In this document: positions 1 through 15,000 of the stretch, one piece after another
Layout: the number at the start of each line of letters is the position of its first letter
Position numbering within the stretch: position 1 is the first letter of the stretch
Assembly (NCBI RefSeq): GCF_048128805.1
Contig: NC_136017.1
Location: 9,837,807-9,901,806, forward strand
Source of the DNA: Centroberyx gerrardi
Taxonomy: Eukaryota; Chordata; Actinopteri; Beryciformes; Berycidae
DNA: 64,000 nt
Direction: 5' to 3'
Program-made: the position numbers and the translations under genes
The notes under the pieces: generated by a model
What the model was told of the DNA's origin: nothing
Database searches by the model: none
What the model saw: the letters and a program-made list of their open reading frames with translations, nothing else

Positions 1-30
1 ACTTGTGTGTATTTCTTTGTGCATGTATGT

Positions 31-69
<39 letters not shown>

Positions 70-747
70 AGTGGTTGGCAATTAGATATTTTTGAAGGCC
101 AAAACCATTTTGCAGGAGAGGAAAAAAAGCAATTTATCAGCTTTTTTTCCCCCTTTTTTCTCTAAATGCGTACAACACTGAATGAAATATAAGATACACT
201 TATTTGGAATGTATTAAAATAAGATCTAGCGGCAGACCTCCACTGTCAGTCATTTCTACCCTGGACCCCTCTCATTTATTATCACATTGGATTTTAAACA
301 AACAGAGCAAATTTAATGAAATTCAATTCAATTCATAATTCATATCAGACTGCACAGCATAGGAACACTAGCTGAAGAATGTGCACTAACAGAGATAGGC
401 CCTACTAATTACAAATTGTAAGAATTAGTAACGGATTTACCAGAATCATGATAGAGTAGTTGCAATTTTGTGTGAAATTTTAACTCAAATGTACATGGAG
501 AATGGAGGATTTGATTAGTGCTTGTAAGGTGGCTGCCTGTCAAAATTTCATTATGGAGCCGACAACGCAAGAGTGCTCCACACAAATATTGCAAGACTGC
601 TCCCCTGAATAGCTTCAGGGAACACTGCCATGTATTTCCAGCACAATTAAGTGTAGTTGACCATAATTGGCACTCACATCCACCAGCTACTGGTTGTTTA
701 TGCAAGCCCTCATCAGGCCTAATCAGCCAAACCGGTACTTCAGTCAC

Positions 748-795
<48 letters not shown>

Positions 796-803
796 TGCTA
801 TAC

Positions 804-3800
804 CAGTCTTGAGAACTATCTGTTGCTGGGAGCGGTGCAGGGCCATGTAGGGCCAGACTGTCAGCAGACAGTTATCAGCCGTAGCGCACACCTCCACCTG
901 AAACCTGGAGAGAAGAAGAGAGGCAGAGTGGGAGAGAAACATAGAGAGAGAGAAAATCAAATTAGCCGATTGATTCAACAATCAATTGATCTTAGTACTT
1001 AACAAATGTTTCTCTAAAACATAATGTGCTCGCAAGAGTGTAACAACTCAGAGAGCAACATGAACTTTAGCTTTCACGGTCGAAGTCTAGTGGTTAGACA
1101 GATCGCCCTTCAGCTGGAAGACGCGGGTTCAAGCCCCCGTGTCTGCAAGTATCCTCCCAGCTGAAATGTCCTTGAGCAACACACTGACTCCCTAGCAGCT
1201 GCAGAATGGCTGTTCTGTAGCTGATGCTGCGCTCTGACTCCCTGGAGGGGGAGCAGGCGATTTCCCTACAGGGATTATACAGTATCATTATTATAGCATG
1301 TTAACTAACAGCGAGCTGCTGCATTAAAAAGTTTACATTTCACTCAACAACATTTATGTCAGGTGATGTGGAACTCTTGCTTTTTAACTACCTATTTTAG
1401 TGCATTATGTTCCTTTATACTTACATTGTGTTGTTACACCCAGTACATTATGATTTAGGGAAACTTTCATGACGTACCAACATGGCATTATCGTTTACTT
1501 TGACTGCTTTTCCATAGTTTAATACACAGTTGTACACAGTTGTTGTTGTGGCTGTAGTGCATTTAATTGCTACCAAAATAACAACACCTCATACTACTGT
1601 GGCCTGTTTGCTGTAAAGAAAATGTTTTATTGTAGGACCATGGCCGTGTTTCGGAGAGGAGTCATGCGTTGACAGAGATGGAAGAAATATAGGTCAAGTG
1701 GTGAAGGTGGTTGAGGTAGCTTGTTACAGAGAGTTGATCACTATGGGTGATACTGGAGGAGAGGGGAGAGAGGAAAGAGAAAGATATAAGAGAGATAGCT
1801 ATGGAAAAGTAGAAGAATGAGAGAGAGAGAGAGAGAGAGAGGTGGTCAGTGAAGGGGATAGACAGATTAATGAAAGTAGATAAGAAAAAGAGATGCAGAG
1901 TGGTGATATATGTTGCAGTGTAACAGGTTACCTGTTGTGGAGGTGGTCGGTGAAGGTGATGGTTGAACAGAGGGACAGAGGGATGGCGGAGCAGAAGGAC
2001 ACGGTGCAGATTAGAGAGGCTGAGCTGGCCTCCTGGTGCTGGCTGCCTATCAGATGGTTCTAGGGTTGCAGACAGGAGTGGCAAAGTGAGATAATTTCAA
2101 AGATCACGAAGGCATTTCTGCTTTACTTCAGAGTTAAGTGTCAGTGAGAGCCAGGAAAGTCGATTACACTTGTCATTTCAATCCTACTTTTCTTATCCGA
2201 TCACTGGATGCACACAAATCGGGTTTTTCCTCACACTGCCACAGGATCTTTAAAACTAGATATGAGAGATGTCAGGCTCGCATTGTGACTGGAATCCTAC
2301 GCAGTCGTGATGATATCTAGCCACAGTGCGCATACAAGTAATGAAATGAGAAGGAGAAGGAGAGGGAGAGCGGGTAAAAGTAAAAAGTAAATGCAGACAC
2401 AGATTTAAATAAATACAGCCACAGGAGATGCATAACAGCCATTTTCAGGCTAGGTGTGGATATGCAGTAACGTGATCTCATATAATCCATGTGAGCCAGA
2501 TTCACACCAACTTCATAATTTCAAATGATGGGTTACATTCACTCATTTCATTTTATTTCCATTGACACCAATAACTATCTAATTCTTTGAGATCGATTTT
2601 TGGTGAGGTGGCCCATCCTGACTTTTACACGACAGGGTAAACTCTGGTTTCAATACAGGACTGTACCTGGTCCTGGGCCTGGGCAGGGATGGTGTTACCC
2701 TGGGGAAAGATGACGGAGACAGGCTGCACCTTCGTCCCGTCCTCCAGTTCCACCTCACCCACTTCCGCCGATACACTGGTCCCACTGAAAAAGTGGTGAG
2801 AGGAGGTGTGAAAAAGAGAGGAGGAAGGAGAGTTAGTATGGCGTCCACTGTGTGCCATAGACTCTGACATGTCATTAGCTAATCGTCCTAGTTGTTGAGG
2901 GTTCGATGGCACAAGTCTGTGTCCATACCCTAATCGGCCAACAGGCACCTGTGAAGGACACTGCACAAGGAAAAAGACACATTTTCACCAAGCTGCCAGA
3001 ACCGTCCAAGACAAATTTCCCCTCGAGTTTATCTTATCTTAACTTCTAGGTAGCAGATAAACTTGCTTTGCAGAATTCTGTATGATTTAAAACACTGTCA
3101 TGTGGGCTCCCAGTGCCAAGATCTTCTCCCTGGGTAAGTTTTCCACAAAAATCTATCCATGCAGGGTACAACGTAGGGATGATAGCTTTTGATTTGGACG
3201 TGGCCACTGAGTCTTTCGGATCCACGTCGTGGCCCAGTCATTACTCGGTGGTCACTGTTGTACTCGTCTGGTCACTCACTGAAGCACAAAAACTGTCCTC
3301 TGCACTGTGCAACACTAGACACACCCATTTTGTGATCTGTGCTCCAGTCTGTCCACCTGATGTTTGATTGACAAAGAAAAAACACTAAATAAGAGAATCA
3401 GAAAATAGGACAATAGATAACTGAATATATGTGCCAAAATTTAGTAAAATAGCCTAATCCGTCAAATAAATTGATACATATTTCAATGCAAGGGATGTAA
3501 ACAAGAAAATCTTAAAAGTGCTGACATAAATGGGATACCACTGTAATTGGTGAGCAAAATAATGAATAAAAAGAGAATAAATGGTTTAAGTACAGACAAA
3601 AAAAATACATGTATATAATTTATTTTTATCCATTGATTACTTTTTCCACTCAAATATAAACTTATTTGGACACTCCTCGTATAGTCGACTGTCCATTATT
3701 ACTTTTCACCTTTTGTTTTCTATTATTTTCCATTGCAACCTTTATTGTCATATACTACATATTGAGCAGAAAGGGAGGGAGGGAGGGTGGGTGTGTTAAC

Positions 3801-5356
3801 AGTATTTTTTTTGTTGTTGTTTTTTTTGTGTTTATTTATGTTGGATATTATTATTAAATATCTTTTGCTTTGTTTTTCTCAAATGAAAATGTAGACTGTG
3901 TTCTCATGTCCTACATTCTTGAAATCCTTCTTTAATAAAACATACTTGACAACAAATATAAACTTATTTATTTAAATATCTATATTTGTTGCTGGATTAT
4001 CCTATTTGAGATGCTGGCACACAATGGATGCCGATTTTAGATGGATAGTAGGAGGAAGAAATGGAAAGGGAATGAATAAGTGGTTGGTCTGTTCAGGACA
4101 TCCGTCTTGAGCAATTATTCAGTAGGTTCATGTGCAAGTGTATGTGCAAACAGACAATAGTACAAAATACATAGCTCAGACAAAGACATACTGTATGTAT
4201 ATTAGACGTACTGCAATTAGATGTAGGACCGCACAATTATAACTAAAACGATAGTCTTGATTATTTCACCAAATATTGTGATCACAAACGCAATGAATGG
4301 GAACAAAGTTAGTGAGCCTCATTCAACAGTATTCCCATTATAGACATTTGTGTAGCGGAGACAGGATAAGGACAGGAAGCTGCAGAACCCCAGGCCTGCA
4401 TGTACTTATACTGGATTTTGTGAGGATTCTTGAGGTGACTGAATAGACTGGTCGTATTCCTATGAGGTGCAGCAACAATGGCAGATGTAAGTAGAGACGA
4501 ATATGCTGTACGATACACACTTGACAGCTGTGACGGGTTTGCAGTGCTCATTACGAATAGTGGAGGAGGCTTAATGGAAGTCCTAGGTCTGATAGTACAG
4601 CAAGCTTTCTAAATTAAATTAAACAAACATAACACACAGCTTCAAACACAGCTCTGGCCATTTAAATGTGTCCACATTTGACACGTGAGAGATTTGATGT
4701 TCACATGTAATATTATGAGCAATTTTCCAGCAGTTTGGCTGTAGGTACAAGAGCAGCCCTTCTTCTCTTATTGTTTTAGATGTTATACAGTGGCCTGCCC
4801 CCCCAGGACATGTATTGTTGAGGAGATAGTAGTGGACGCCAGCAGTTTATGCATGCTCTGTGTTCCCCAGTTCAGTCATGGGGATGTGGGTCAGAGAACG
4901 CTGCCAGCGCTGAAATACTGCAGCCAGATTGCCGTCCACTCTGAAATCTGAATACAATGTGAGCCACCTAGGAACGTGGATTAGCTCATTGGATCACAAT
5001 GTAAGCAAAATCCGACGTTAGTCCAGACCTGCCAGTTAATGAGTCCTGGCATGATTGATAAAAATCCCACTGAAATGAATAATGTAACCAGTTTATGTAT
5101 GTGGCAGTGTTTCATTGGCATTCATTTAGCAACAGTGGCTCGCCACTGCCAATCGCCTCAAGCTAGAAAAATGTAAATACAATAAAAATTCATCATCATT
5201 GTTGCTCAGCCCACCCAAAAAACTGACACTACATTTGCAATTACAGCACGATTGTCCATACATCATGATGTAAATATCCAAATACGAGGCATTTGTAAAC
5301 TGTAACACTTACTGGAACTGATCTTGGAACAGGGCCAGGTGTGAGCAGAAAACACT

Positions 5357-5402
<46 letters not shown>

Positions 5403-6928
5403 TGTGTGTGTGTGTGTGTGTGTAGACCAACCTGGGATATCCTGAAGCCAGCAGGGTGACAGTAGCTGTGGCGTTGCCATCCAGAGGAACTGGGGTGAGG
5501 AGGACTCGAGGGGGGAGGATGGTGATGTTGGGGAGGTGGAGGGTGACGGTGATTGACAGCTCTCGGTAGGGGTGACGCCCCTCCTCTCCTCCCTCCTCCC
5601 CCAGGTAGAGAGGGAGGGACAGCTGGGTCACTCTGCCAGACACTAAGAGAGGAAGACAAACCACGTCGAGCACTCAGGTTGCATCTAAAAGCTCATAGTC
5701 AGTGTATACTTCCTATATAACAGTATGCAACAGATATAAACAAAAACTATCTATGCTTTACTCTCAATACATAGTACAACATCAGCATATGTAGGCACAG
5801 ATGGTACTGACATGGCATTCCAATGGGATTACATTTAAAAATGCTCTGAGGTAGTTTACTTCTTCAAGCCAAGATGAGTTCTGTGTCTCATGAGTTTATC
5901 CTCAATATGTTCTATTAACACATTCTTTGCGTTGTAATAATTTGTTGTGTTACGTTCAGTGCATTGTATTTGTTATATTCCTATTTATATCCTTATCTAA
6001 ATATATTTGCTGCTGTAATGACCCAGTTTCCCCCCAGGGATTCTTTAAATGTCACCTAATGAAATCCAATCAAATTGCATCCTAAATTGGAAGCAGTATG
6101 AGTCTTCAGACAGAGCCTCATCTCTAAACCCTGTGTAGGGATGAGGCAGTGCAACATTCTTTCTAAAACTATGGGTCAAACCCCAAAAGGGACCACTGGC
6201 CTGTTTCTGGTGGCTCCCCACATGACAAGATTAAGTATTCTCATAAGAGCCTGGGTCCCATGGTGAAACCAAATTCCTCATTATAGGGTCCCTCACTGAA
6301 AAATATTAAGAATCCATGACTTAACGGTCTAAACTGAATGAATTAATTTGTTTTGTTTTTTTACTTACTATTAATTTTGAATTTTTGTCCTATTCTTGAA
6401 AGTGAAATGCTTTTGAGAGGTGTTATGCTGTATAAAGCTGAGTGATATGTTGTTGTTTTCTTCCTGGTGTATGGTGTGTGTGGTAGAGAGAGGTAAAGTG
6501 ATATTTATTGTCATGGTGTGGTCTGAACATGTGTGTATGTGAGAGAAATTGAATGTGTTTGTGTGTGTGTGTGTGTGTTTCCAATCATCTCTGACCTATC
6601 TTGACAGCCTCGGGCTTCATGCTGACCGCCAGGCAGACGGTCTGACCGGGCCCCAGACTTCCCGATGATGGAGACACAGTGAAGACTTGCTCCTCTCTTC
6701 TGCCCCCTGCTGTTAGCGCTGCTGCACTGCAGTCAAACCACCAGCGCGCGCTCTCCCCAGCCACACTACGCCAACACACACTCTCCACGCACACTGCCCT
6801 CAGCTCCACCGTCTGGGGAGGGAGAGAGAGAGAGAGAGAGGAAAGAGGGAGATGGATGTGCAGTGGCGTGTTTATTGTTCTTTGGCTGGGGAAGGAAGGC
6901 AGGAAGAAAGAGTTGGAGAGTAAATAGG

Positions 6929-6963
<35 letters not shown>

Positions 6964-9900
6964 AGGATACTGACAAGAATCCTGGAATACAGAAACACAG
7001 AAGCTAATAAATAAAAGAAAGAAACAAAGAATAATTTTGCATGTCTCTCAGAAAGTGGTTCAGTAAGAAAGTGTACACCACAAGACGATATTTCACTGAC
7101 AGGAGTGAAAGGTGGATTTGAAATGGAAAGAATCAGAGGAGAAAAGAGGAATGAAAAGGAGAAAAGAAGGGCGGGGAGGAGAGAGAGGGAAGGAGAGGAG
7201 AAGGATTAAATGGGGGGAAAAGGATGGAAGGAAGGGTGGAAGGAAGCAAGAAAGAACGGTAAGAATGTAGCAAGATGGAAGGAGGGAGGAAAGGAAGGAG
7301 GAAATAACAGAAAAAGGTAGGGATGAATGGAGGCATAAACTGATACCTGAGTGTAAGCATCAGAGTGTGGAGCCAAAGGTTCCACGTGGAACTGGAGGCT
7401 GGAGGGGGACATTTCCAATGGGGCGCACAACACTAAAACCATTTAAAAAAGAAAATAGTATAAAAAATCCATTATATTCAGCTACCTGAATCGAGTGCCA
7501 TGTTTGCAACTCGTTCATTACACACACAAATCTAACAGCATTTCAATTCTATTTTCAATTTAATTCCAATTTCCATTAAGGTAGTTAAAATATTGATGTC
7601 TCTCTTTCTCACACACACACACACACACACACTCCAACTCATTGTCAATGACTTCACCTGTGGCCTGTACGCGCCGCGACCCAATCGCCATGGTGACGGG
7701 CCGGGGGCGTGGTGTGACGATATGTTTCCTGCTGCCGGCCGACAGAGAGCAGGAGGTGGTGGAGGAGGAGGAGGGGGGAGTGGGGAGAAGAGAAGGAGGA
7801 GGAGTGGGACATCTCACACCGTTGACCATCACTGGCAGGTTGAAGTCATAGCCTGCCACCTGCAGGGAGACAAACACATCCACTTATCCGTGTTCAGTCT
7901 ATCATTTCTTTGACATTCCTTGTCTTCGTCACTGACATATTTTAATGTACCACATTTGCATACAGAATTCGTAAGCATGTTATTTTTTTAATCTGGGAAC
8001 AAACGTGTCCAAGCCCTGAGATGAAAAGAAGCTAGATCTCCAACTTGTGCACTTTTTACAACTTTGTTAGAGAGATTATCCTGAAATACAAAACATCATT
8101 GTCTAAACCATAGCTGGGTCAAATTACTGATTCAAATCAATGTAAATTCTCTCCTTTTTGGAAGATTTTTTAAATACCTACCGACCTACAGTACCTACCT
8201 AATATACCTATCTATCTAGGTGAGGCTGGTCAAGGTCTCACCTGGGTGGGGGAGAAGACCAGGGAGCAGTCCACTGTCTCGTAGCCCTGGAGCTCCACAA
8301 CACTCACTCCTGGCTCCTGCTCTGCTCCTGACAATACACACCCACAAGCACAAACTAACACAGAAGTACACACAAGCTGAAACACAACAAACTACATGAC
8401 TATATATTGTATGTCTCAGTGGTGTAAACACAGCTAATATTACCAGCATTCTATGACAGTCTGGTGTTCCCCATGCATAGATATATATAACAAATAGATT
8501 TCCCAAACTGTCACAATAACATAATAATACTACTTCATGTGTTGCATGTACAGACAGTCCTTTCTGACCCCTCACCTCTGCCAGCGGCCCCCATAAATAA
8601 CATCAAAACCTGTGGGAAATACTACATGTGTACCTGCCGAGGGCCGGGGGAGGGGGAGGGTGAAGTCGGTATATTCCGACAGGTCAAAGGTGACCCGGGC
8701 CGCGGCCGACGAGCGGTTTGTCAGAGCGAACGGTATCGCTCGCCGAGAACCGGCATGGACCCCGCAGAACTGGAAGTGGGACTGAAAGGAGGGAAGGAGA
8801 GACAGGAGGAAAGTAGATTAGAGTGATAGAGCGAGAGAGAGAGAGAGAGAGAAAGAAATGGAAAGGATGGGAGGTGAAGAGTTCAGATAAAAAAAGAGAT
8901 AAAAGAGGGAGTGAGAGAGAAAGAGAGGAAGTAGAGGTCAAGTTTAGAAGAAAGAGGGAGAAAAAAAAAAAACAATTGAGGAACACAGAAACTAGGACAA
9001 AATAGGTGAATGCAGTCTCTATTGCACAGGAATTATTTTTAAGATGGACAATGGCTACTAACTTAAAAAAATGGCACACAGTATAAAAAACAATGATGCA
9101 CTAGTGCGCTCTTGTGCTTTTTATTAATTAGTCTATACCTGATGGGCAAACCAATTGGATTGGCATTTAATTACCTGTCATTCATGTTTTTAGAAAAGCT
9201 GCTATATATATATATTCCAATGGGGGACACAACAAAATAAATATTGGACACACAGAGGCAAACCTGCTACCAATCTTTTCATTGCACAATGACGACTTGA
9301 TCAAAGAGTCAAAGAGATCAAAGAATTGAGTGAAAAGTCGCTGCATTCCTTTTATCTATTAAGTTTGAGTGAGACAACTTATCTACATATAGCTCTCTTG
9401 AAGTTTGAGAGAACAATTTAAGAATCACTTCCTGCCAAGAAAAGTCTGCGTTTCTGCGACTCCACAGCTACAGATGAGAAGAATGAAAGAGAAAGAGTAA
9501 TTTGCCGCTTTCAACTAGAAGAGAGGTATGAAAGCAGTACCTCCTTGACTCCATTTCCTTCAAAGCTGCAACCCCCCTGCTGTTCCTGAACACACACACA
9601 TTCACACACATGCACACACACACGCAATTTCTTTTGCTCCCTACTTTCACCATCCCCAACTCCCCTCCCCCTCTCTTCTACTTGCTACATCTACTGAGCC
9701 AAGGTATTATCACCTCCATGGGAATCAGGATGTAAAACATGCAGATGATCCAGCAGTCCATTTCAAGCTACAGTGCCCCAGGCTCCATCATTACACGCTG
9801 GGCTGTTTTAAAACCCCAATCCAAAGTTTTATTAATCATCTGAATTTTGGGGTATGTCCATATCCAGTAGACTTTTGATAGGGATATGAAAAAATAAGCT

Positions 9901-11967
9901 TTTTCAAAATTAAACCCATCATAAATCAAGATACTGGTTCATTACACAACAATTCCAACAAAATATTACAATGTAAACAAACCCTTCACAGCTTCAAAAC
10001 ATGGGATGGAAAAAATAATGAAAACTACATGAAAAAGGACTTAAACTTTGAAGTAACAATTACAAAGGCAGTTCCACAGGTGTCAGCTTTAATGGAGGCC
10101 GGACAGTCACCACTTTTATACGCGAGTTTTCAAAGCAACAAGGAGCACAAAACCTGAATCCCTGAGCAATGAAAAAAGTAATATGATCTGATGAGTCATC
10201 TTTCACCATTTTGCCCACATCCAGATGGATTTACGTTTGGAGAGAGCCAAAAGATGCCTTCAACTCACGATATCTGTTGTCAACTGGTGGTGGATCTTTC
10301 ATGGTATGAGCAGCCACCTTGTGGGACTCATTAGGTCTGATGAACGCTCTGCGTGGTTGTATAACAATAAAGGAACATGAGGCCCTTGGGTGCAAACATT
10401 GTCCCCTCATGATGTTCCCATATTCCAAGATGATAATGCTCCAATACACAATGATAAACAAATTCAAGAGTGGTTTTATGAGTACCAGGATGAAGCCAAA
10501 CGCCTTCCATGGCCTCAGCAATCACCAGATCTAAACATCATTTAACCTTTACAGGAAGTTCTCATTTCCACCTCCTTCATCTCTCAAAGAAACAAGGTTT
10601 TTCTTCTTGAAAAATGTCCCAATGTCCCACTACACACAGTCCAGGACAAAAGATGGCCCTACTCCTTATTACATTATTGATATTTAGCCTATATTTTGTT
10701 CGTTTTTTCCTTCCTTTTCTTTCATTTTGTCCATCCCTTGTACATTTAAACTTGTGTTATGCTGTCATACTGTAAATCCTTGTATCAAGATCTTAGTCAA
10801 TCAATTTGCCCAAAAAAAAAAAAAATCAGAGAATGGCAAGTCCTGTCCTGTCTGAGATTTCACTGGTGGGGCTACCTTTTCGCTTACATCTGGATCACGG
10901 AGTAGGCCTTTAAAAGCTGCTGCTCTGAGAGAAGTTAAGGAACAAAGAGTACTGAGGAAAAGCAGAACCTTCCATTACTCAAGGGAATGTGTAGTTGATC
11001 TTCCCCTGACTTGCTGAATCAGCAGAATAAGAGCTGAACAAGGTTTTTAGTCTTTTAGATTTTATGCTTTTGTCTTTTGCTCGTTGTTTCTAATGGGCAG
11101 GACATGTTTCATGGTGCATCATTAAAACAAATGAGCTATTTCTGCGCATAATGTTGAGGTTAGAAATAGCAGGTTTTCACTTGTAGGTTGTCAGCTAGAA
11201 AATTCACTGGTGAATCTGTTCCCTCCTGTTGTGAACTCATGTTTCTCAACCTTTTTGGCCTTTCATTAGCCTAGCGGTTGAATAATCCTATTATTTGCAA
11301 AAGAGTTTGTTGAAAAGATTACATACAAGATAATGTACATGATAACATACTGTATATATACAGTATATGTCAGAAAATTATATTTTCCATATAGGCTATC
11401 ATCTTGCTACCACTGTGGCCATCTTGTTTTTGGACCCACATCCTTGGTACAATCCATATTTAACATAATAGCTTTAATTATGATAAAATAATTAATTTTA
11501 ATAAATTGGGGACTACATTATAATGTTTTGTCATTTCCATTTTTTTCTAGCAGTGGTGGCAATGTTCCTTGCTGTGGCTGCTGACCTGTGAATGAATACA
11601 GAGAAAACAGTGTGTGCAGACACATATAATGTAAACACACACATAGAAACTCACCACACTGATGTCGACATTCGGAGGCTCCACTGATCCGCCCACCCTG
11701 AGCTCAATGGACTTCATGTTCCTCAGAGCTATCTGTAATACACACACACACAGTTTGTGTATATTCATTTTTCTCTTTCACACAAATAAACAGACAAACC
11801 CCCCTCTCTCTCTCTCTCTCTCTTCCTCCCACCTCCACACTGGTGTCAAATTTGATGACAGCATCAGGGTTGAAGTGGATCTTGAGTGCAGCCTGCCCCC
11901 CCACTGGCACCATGCCCTCGGATGGACTCACCACCATGCCTGGCAGAGGGCACACATCCAGCACCTG

Positions 11968-12015
<48 letters not shown>

Positions 12016-15000
12016 TTGCACACAGATACATGCACAGACAAAACACACAAATGCACTGCACCTGTTACAACAACATGAGTGCATGAAATAGTTTCTGTTT
12101 TTGTCTGTGTGTGTGTGTGTGTGTGTGTGTGCACCTGGTAGTAGGCGTGTTTCTGCCCAGTGTTGTGTAAGACAGCGGTTCTGATGGAGGGCATGTTAAG
12201 AGGCACTGATCCAAACGTCAGGTGTCTCTCTGCCAGCTGGACACTGGTGGACCCAACCTGAGAGGAGGGGCGAGAGAGATAGACAGAGAGAAAGAGAGAG
12301 AAAAAGCAAAGGGAGGCATTGGATTAACACATTTTGGCAGCGTTAAAGGAAAAATCCACCCTCGGACTCACACACTGTTATATATCATCAGTCTGTGATG
12401 TTCAGTGCTTTCCAGGAGTTATTTTGCGATGAATCCTGCCTCATTCTCTTCTACTTCAGTTAGTGATTTCCTACCTTTCCCAGAATGACTTTTGATAAAT
12501 CTCCAGAAAACAGGAGTGAGCCTGTTGCATTCAGCCGTCGGTTATAGGTGAAGGTGGAGAGAGGGATAGCAATCATGATAGCGGCATAGTAAGAGCGAGA
12601 GAGTGAGAGTTTTCCCAGTCGAGAAAAAAAGAAAAAGCGACATTACTCAAAATGCAAAATGCCTTGTGGCTGCATTGCATTATGGACTGTTGACGCTACT
12701 GTCAATGGAGAAATTGGTATCTCTGCCTCTTCTACGATGGATAGAAAGGAATCTAGTCTTGAAAGAAGCTGTTGCTCTTTGATTCTGAGGGACTGACACT
12801 AAAACCTGATGTTTGTCATTGATGTTTTAGATAGCTGAAAAATTTTCGGCTATAAAATGCCATTGTAGTTGCGCCGGAGATACCTCGAGGTGATGTCACA
12901 TCATCGACCAGTTATCTGCAGGAATAAGAAAACTACAGCACCAAACAACAAAATGGGCCAAGAGATGATACATTGCTAGCTGTTTTTTAAGGTGGATGAT
13001 TCCTTCAAAGCCATACTCTACCCATTGAGCTATCCAAGCCCACAAGTAATAAGCAAGAGTAGATCACACAAAATTAACCTTCCCGAAGTTGGACACAGAC
13101 CTTGGCGATGCAGTGCAGGCGTTGCGTGTTGCCTTCGTGGACACAGAGGTCAAAGTCTCCCTCTGGAGGAGAGGAGAAGGACGGCTGCCACACCACCTCA
13201 CAGTCCAACTCCCTCAACGCCTCCACTGTACCTGGGGAGGGGGGAGCAGAGATGTGTTGTATTCAACCTTTATTTAACCAGGTCGATTTTATCTATACAT
13301 AAGCTTTACGTAACCAGGCAAATGAATTCATTAGAAATTCTTATTCACAATAAAGGTCATGGAGAGAAACGGAAAGAGAGACCAAATATGAGAAGCAGAA
13401 TGGATGAGGGGAGGAAATGAGACAGAGGGAGAGGAAGAGAGGGAGGACAAATGTCTCTCTTGACAGCAGGCTTTGAAAATGTCAACACATTTACACACAA
13501 TACAACCCCAGGGACAACAACACTCTCCCTGGGCTCTCGAAAGGGTTTCAGTGACCAACATGGGTTGACTGATTGGAAATACCACATCAGTATGTTGAAA
13601 ATTCACAATGAGACACAGCGTCTCTCTGTCCCAGTTTGAAAGAAAACCCTGCAGACTGGTTCCTCTCATACTCTGACCAAGCCATGAGGTCAAACTACAG
13701 TGTGTTTCAGCTGGACTGAATTCAGCATCTGGGTCTGGGTCTGAAAATAGTTAAAAAATACACTTGGCTGGGACATGTTGATGGCCCATCAACACTGTCG
13801 GTTTGAATCTGGCCTTTCCTGACCTTTGTATTTCTTTCCCCCAATCTTCTCTGTTACCCTCTACTGCACACTATCAAATAAAAAAGCAATGCAGTAAAAC
13901 TGAGCTGCAGCTGTAGCACCTGTAGCTGGTCGAATGGAGAATAGCATCCCTCTCTCTGTGACGACCGGCCGCCACGTGAAGTCGGCTGCATGGTTACGGC
14001 GGTTTCTAAGGGTGATGGAGCTCCTGTATCCTGATTGGGCCAGCAGGGAGGGGGAGGGGCCGAGGACCAGCTGGGTGGCGGACAGTTCCAGAACCACGGG
14101 AACGACCTTAGCCTGGACCAGCACCTGACCAATGTGTTGCTGGTTCACCGAGTAGGAGACGGGTCTGGGGGAAAGAAGCAACACATATAAACAAACTTAT
14201 GTATATTTATGTTGCTGTACACATTCCGTTCCCTGCACCTCTAATGTAACTGTATTTTAGTGAGGAGCAGCGAAAACGTCCCCAAACGTCATTTTCTGAT
14301 ACTATACTTGTGATGACCTCTGGACCTCTGGACCTTATAGAATTGTGGTAGACAAACACACACTTGAATATTGCAAGTAATTCAATAAGATTGGCAGCTA
14401 AATACCTAAAATGCAAAGTGCTATTGTAATGAAAACACCTACTGTGCAAACACATTGGATGTACCTTATGAGATTTCATTTAAACATTTCCTAGATCAGG
14501 CTGTTGGGAGAAAATGTCTGAAAAAAAAACTATGATGCTAAATTTGAAATTGTGTAATGTGATGTCAGTAAACGGCATACAGCGCACTTATGTTTCCCAA
14601 CCCAGCCAGTCTGTGATCACTTTATTCCAAAGGATATCAAAGGCATGAGAGAGGCAAAAGACCCAACGTTGGTGAGTCCAGTTTTCTCTGGATGGAGCGC
14701 TCGCGTTGATATGTAGGAGACAGTTTGTATCTTACTCTCATTTTGATTCATCACTTCGTGTCGGATTTAGGCTGATAGGTTGGGTCTATTTTTACATAAT
14801 AATCATACCTAGCGCAGCTTAAATTTGTCCTCACCATCCTTGAACCTTGTCAACACAACGAAAACTGTGTTGAGCTCCTTCCATCACCAACCTGTAGAAG
14901 TAGCCCAGCTTGTTGCTCTGAAACATCAGGGGTAGGGTGGTGCGGGACATGGGTGGCAGAACGTGGGAGAGGGGCGAGGAGCCCTGCAGCTCGGGGCAGT

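Noticed and set aside
409-803. Open frame continuing past the cfap47 donor at 804
   Set aside because: It reads through a (CA)n tract and loses resemblance to the family; the GTATAG donor at 803 is a better end for the exon.
5312-5355. Possible 41-nt exon with a good GTAAGT donor in cfap47
   Set aside because: The flanking exons (5432 and 2784) join directly in phase and the candidate has a (CA)n tract instead of an acceptor tract.
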